A stretch of 6,439 nt of DNA from an uncultured Colwellia sp. (GTDB lineage Bacteria > Pseudomonadota > Gammaproteobacteria > Enterobacterales > Alteromonadaceae). Under the pieces are notes generated by a model, which was given only the letters and a program-made list of their open reading frames with translations, was not told the DNA's origin and searched no databases. Made by a program: the position numbers and the translations under genes. Each line of letters opens with the position of its first letter. The stretch's first letter is position 1. This document shows, in pieces, positions 3,971-6,439 of the stretch. The stretch spans positions 1 to 6,439 of the forward strand of contig CAJWBY010000210.1 of the NCBI GenBank assembly GCA_913020705.1. Direction: 5' to 3'.

Positions 3971-6439
3971 ATGTTGCATAATTTAGGTATTAAAGCGAAA
4001 GCTATTTTATTAGCATTGATACTGACAGTTGTCATTGCTTTAGCTACCGGTATGTTAGCTTGGCAAATGTTACAACACACTAGAACCGAACTGGACCAGC
4101 GTCTTCAAACTGCATTAAATTCATCTATTACCCAAGTAAAACAAGAGCTTGATAAACATAAGGCGATTGTCCGTTATTGGTCCGACTCACCAGAATTTAT
4201 TGATGCCGCCCTGAATCACTTGGAGGATAAACCGCGTTCACATCGTGCGGATAGTGTTGATTTATTAGATGAAATTTTGCTTACTTCATTAGCACAGCTT
4301 AACTATCGAGACTATAAAATTATCAGCCAAGAGGGTGTGGTTTTGGCTTCTGGTTCTGGTCATGACCGAGGTGATACGCTTCCTTCCGAGCTTGCACAAA
4401 AACTTAGTTTAGCTTGGAATGGTATAGCTCAAGTCAGTCGTCCCTTTAAGGCAACACGAGCATGGACAGATGTTGATGGTTGGATCGTAGATAATTTACC
4501 CACCATGTTGTCTCTTGCTGCGATAGTTGATAAGCGTGGTAATACCGTTGCTTTATTAGCTTTTGAGATAGATCCTGATGTTATTTTTAACCCCTTATTT
4601 CATCATTCATGGATGGGTGAAACAGGTGAAACCTATGGCATTAATCGCGACGGTATTTTGCTGACACACATCAAATATACGCAACAACTGATTGAGTTAG
4701 GATTATTGGAAGACGATACCTCTGTTCATCCAGCATTAACGTTGAAAATAACAGACCCAGCTTATAATTTAGTTAAAAATCCAGCAGCGATATCCAAGGT
4801 CAAATCTGAGCGACCCTTAACCGAGATGGCAAAATCATTGAGTGCAGGAAACCAAGGCAGTAATGTAATTGGTTATGCTGATTATCGAGGTGTGCCGGTT
4901 ATTGGTGCTTGGCGTTGGGATGATGAGTTGCAAATGGGTATTGTGACCGAGGTTGAAGTTGAGGAAGCTTTATATTTATATAACTCAATTTTAAGAACCA
5001 TGCCTCTAGGGATCATCATTATCATACTGATCGTTTTTTCGGCAACGATGTTATACCTAAGGACAAATAGAAAAACCCATCGCATTCAACAACAGCGTGA
5101 CGCCCTTTTCAGCCAAACTATTGATGGCATTATCACGATTGATAGCAAAGGTTCGATGTTAGTAGCAAACCCCGCGGCAAGTAAAATATTTGGTTACCAA
5201 AATCAAGAAATGATTGGACAAAACGTAACCTTATTAATGCCTGAAAAAGAACGAGCTGCTCATGATAGTTATTTACAAAAGTCACAATTGCATGAAGCTA
5301 AAATCTTAAATCTGACACGAGACTTACGGGGTCGTCGAAAAAATGGCGAGTTGTTTCCCTTGGAGCTCACTGTTTCGCCGATGTGGGTGGAAAAAGAACA
5401 GTTTTATATCGGTGTTTTGCGTGATGTAACACAACGTTACCAACAACAGCAGGACTTGATAGCAGCCAAAGAACAAGCCGAGCATGCCCAAAAAATTGCA
5501 GAACAGGCCAATCGGGCAAAAAGTGAATTTTTATCTAAAATGAGTCATGAATTACGCACACCGTTAAATGCTATTTTAGGTTTTTCTCAACTATTGTCTG
5601 TCGATAAATTGACTGAAGATCAGCTGGACTCCGTGAGTTTAATTAATAATTCAGGCAAGCATTTATTGAATCTTATTAATGACGTATTAGATCTAGCACG
5701 CATTGAGAGTGGCAATGTAGTGACCTCATTGGAAAATGTAAATGTGAGTGATTTGATCTCTGAAGTTACCCCGGTCATTGAAACTCAACTGGATGATTTG
5801 CAGCTTACATTAACAGTAAGTTGTTTTTCCGAGGAAGTAGTGTGGGTGATAGCTGATTACATCAGGCTGAAACAGGTATTGTTAAATTTATTATCTAATG
5901 CGGTTAAATATAATCGAGCGTCTGGAGAGATTGCTATTGATGTTAGCTTGCACAATAATGATACGGTAAGGATCACCGTTCAAGACAGTGGTTATGGCAT
6001 TGATGAGGCGTTATTTGAGAGTTTGTTTGAACCGTTTAATCGATTGGGAAAAGATGCCACAGAAATTCAGGGTACCGGCATTGGATTGGTGATCAGTCGT
6101 GAATTGATCAGGTTGATGAATGGTGAACTGGGCGTTAGCAGTGTGCTAGGTACCGGTAGTGTATTTTGGCTTGATTTACCGATAGCAGAAATACAACAAC
6201 AAGATAAAGCAACAGATACGGATGAGCTATTAAGAAAACAAGAGCAATGGCTCGCGCAAGATAAACAAGTTGTTAAGGTGCTTTATATAGAAGATAACCC
6301 TGCCAATATGATGTTAGTTCGTCAATTATTTACTCGTTTTCCCTTATATCAATTATTAGAAGCGCCAACAGCTGAGTTAGGTTTAGATATGGCTCGAGAG
6401 TTACAACCAGATATTGTTTTGATGGATATTAACTTACCG
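3971..6439 (+). CDS. Hybrid sensor histidine kinase (Cache-like, PAS, HisKA, HATPase, receiver), 3' end cut by window
   Basis: Open for 823 codons to the window edge. This inner-membrane two-component sensor autophosphorylates on histidine and relays phosphate to its own receiver. Order: TM1 (11-30); periplasmic sensor (about 31-343) resembling double-Cache domains, with GETGETYGINRDG (216-228) and DYRGVPVIGAW (304-314); TM2 (344-363); PAS (376-490); coiled-coil linker rich in Q, A and E (490-520); HisKA with phosphoacceptor H526 in SHELRTP; HATPase with N643 in LLSNAVKY, D672 in DSGYGI and GTGIGL (701-706), ending near P737; receiver with IED (773-775) and phosphoacceptor D819 in LMDINLP. 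The PAS resembles FixL/DosP, with H431 at the proximal heme position and R450 at the distal one. An in-frame TAA at 3956 makes ATG 3971 the first start; its AAGAG site is only 2 bases away, so initiation may be weak. More receiver sequence, and perhaps an HPt or second receiver, lies beyond the window. The stimulus and partner regulator are unknown. Confidence 0.93.
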   Translation, partial: MLHNLGIKAKAILLALILTVVIALATGMLAWQMLQHTRTELDQRLQTALNSSITQVKQELDKHKAIVRYWSDSPEFIDAALNHLEDKPRSHRADSVDLLDEILLTSLAQLNYRDYKIISQEGVVLASGSGHDRGDTLPSELAQKLSLAWNGIAQVSRPFKATRAWTDVDGWIVDNLPTMLSLAAIVDKRGNTVALLAFEIDPDVIFNPLFHHSWMGETGETYGINRDGILLTHIKYTQQLIELGLLEDDTSVHPALTLKITDPAYNLVKNPAAISKVKSERPLTEMAKSLSAGNQGSNVIGYADYRGVPVIGAWRWDDELQMGIVTEVEVEEALYLYNSILRTMPLGIIIIILIVFSATMLYLRTNRKTHRIQQQRDALFSQTIDGIITIDSKGSMLVANPAASKIFGYQNQEMIGQNVTLLMPEKERAAHDSYLQKSQLHEAKILNLTRDLRGRRKNGELFPLELTVSPMWVEKEQFYIGVLRDVTQRYQQQQDLIAAKEQAEHAQKIAEQANRAKSEFLSKMSHELRTPLNAILGFSQLLSVDKLTEDQLDSVSLINNSGKHLLNLINDVLDLARIESGNVVTSLENVNVSDLISEVTPVIETQLDDLQLTLTVSCFSEEVVWVIADYIRLKQVLLNLLSNAVKYNRASGEIAIDVSLHNNDTVRITVQDSGYGIDEALFESLFEPFNRLGKDATEIQGTGIGLVISRELIRLMNGELGVSSVLGTGSVFWLDLPIAEIQQQDKATDTDELLRKQEQWLAQDKQVVKVLYIEDNPANMMLVRQLFTRFPLYQLLEAPTAELGLDMARELQPDIVLMDINLP

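Noticed and set aside
3898..4080. 60-codon minus-strand frame opposite the kinase start
   Set aside because: It overlaps the TM1-coding region of the well-supported kinase on the other strand, has no recognisable family and looks like the antisense image of hydrophobic codons.
4882..5085. 67-codon minus-strand frame within the kinase gene
   Set aside because: Lies opposite the conserved end of the sensor domain and TM2; low-complexity composition typical of antisense to coding DNA.
1..6439. Search for a defence system, toxin-antitoxin pair, mobile element or CRISPR array
   Set aside because: No direct-repeat arrays, transposase motifs, integration boundaries or small paired genes were seen; nearly all of the window is accounted for by recognised chromosomal genes.

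Overview
The window looks like core chromosome of an AT-rich gammaproteobacterium. The main evidence is the block gloB / yafS-like methyltransferase / rnhA / dnaQ. Enteric and related bacteria keep the same four genes together, and the methyltransferase resembles Escherichia coli YafS along its length. The genus cannot be fixed from the sequence alone. No insertion sequence, CRISPR array, tRNA, rRNA or phage gene was seen.

Layout. (1) 1-186: 3' end of pyrD (class 2 dihydroorotate dehydrogenase, pyrimidine synthesis), followed one base later by a compact MscS-type mechanosensitive channel (188-955). (2) 981-1013: a hairpin terminator between the channel gene and the convergent gloB (1024-1800, minus strand), which encodes glyoxalase II. 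(3) A very short divergent gap separates gloB from the yafS-like gene (1834-2562), so any promoters there must reach into the opposite coding sequence. (4) rnhA (2651-3091) and dnaQ (3104-3838) run in the same direction as a tight pair. They encode RNase HI and the proofreading subunit of DNA polymerase III. In E. coli these two genes are divergent instead. (5) A 132-base leader holds a good extended -10 promoter candidate and a possible 21-codon upstream reading frame. (6) A long open frame from 3971 to the window edge encodes a membrane hybrid sensor histidine kinase: TM, periplasmic Cache-like sensor, TM, PAS, HisKA, HATPase, receiver. It is cut just after the receiver's phosphoacceptor aspartate.

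The genes are mostly housekeeping: nucleotide synthesis, osmotic safety valve, methylglyoxal detoxification, RNA-DNA hybrid removal and replication fidelity. The kinase is the lineage-specific element. Its PAS domain resembles the FixL/DosP heme-PAS family and keeps a histidine at the proximal heme-ligand position and an arginine at the distal pocket position. The kinase may therefore read a periplasmic ligand and a cytoplasmic gas or redox signal together. That is the most interesting observation here. I see no clearly undescribed multi-gene system.
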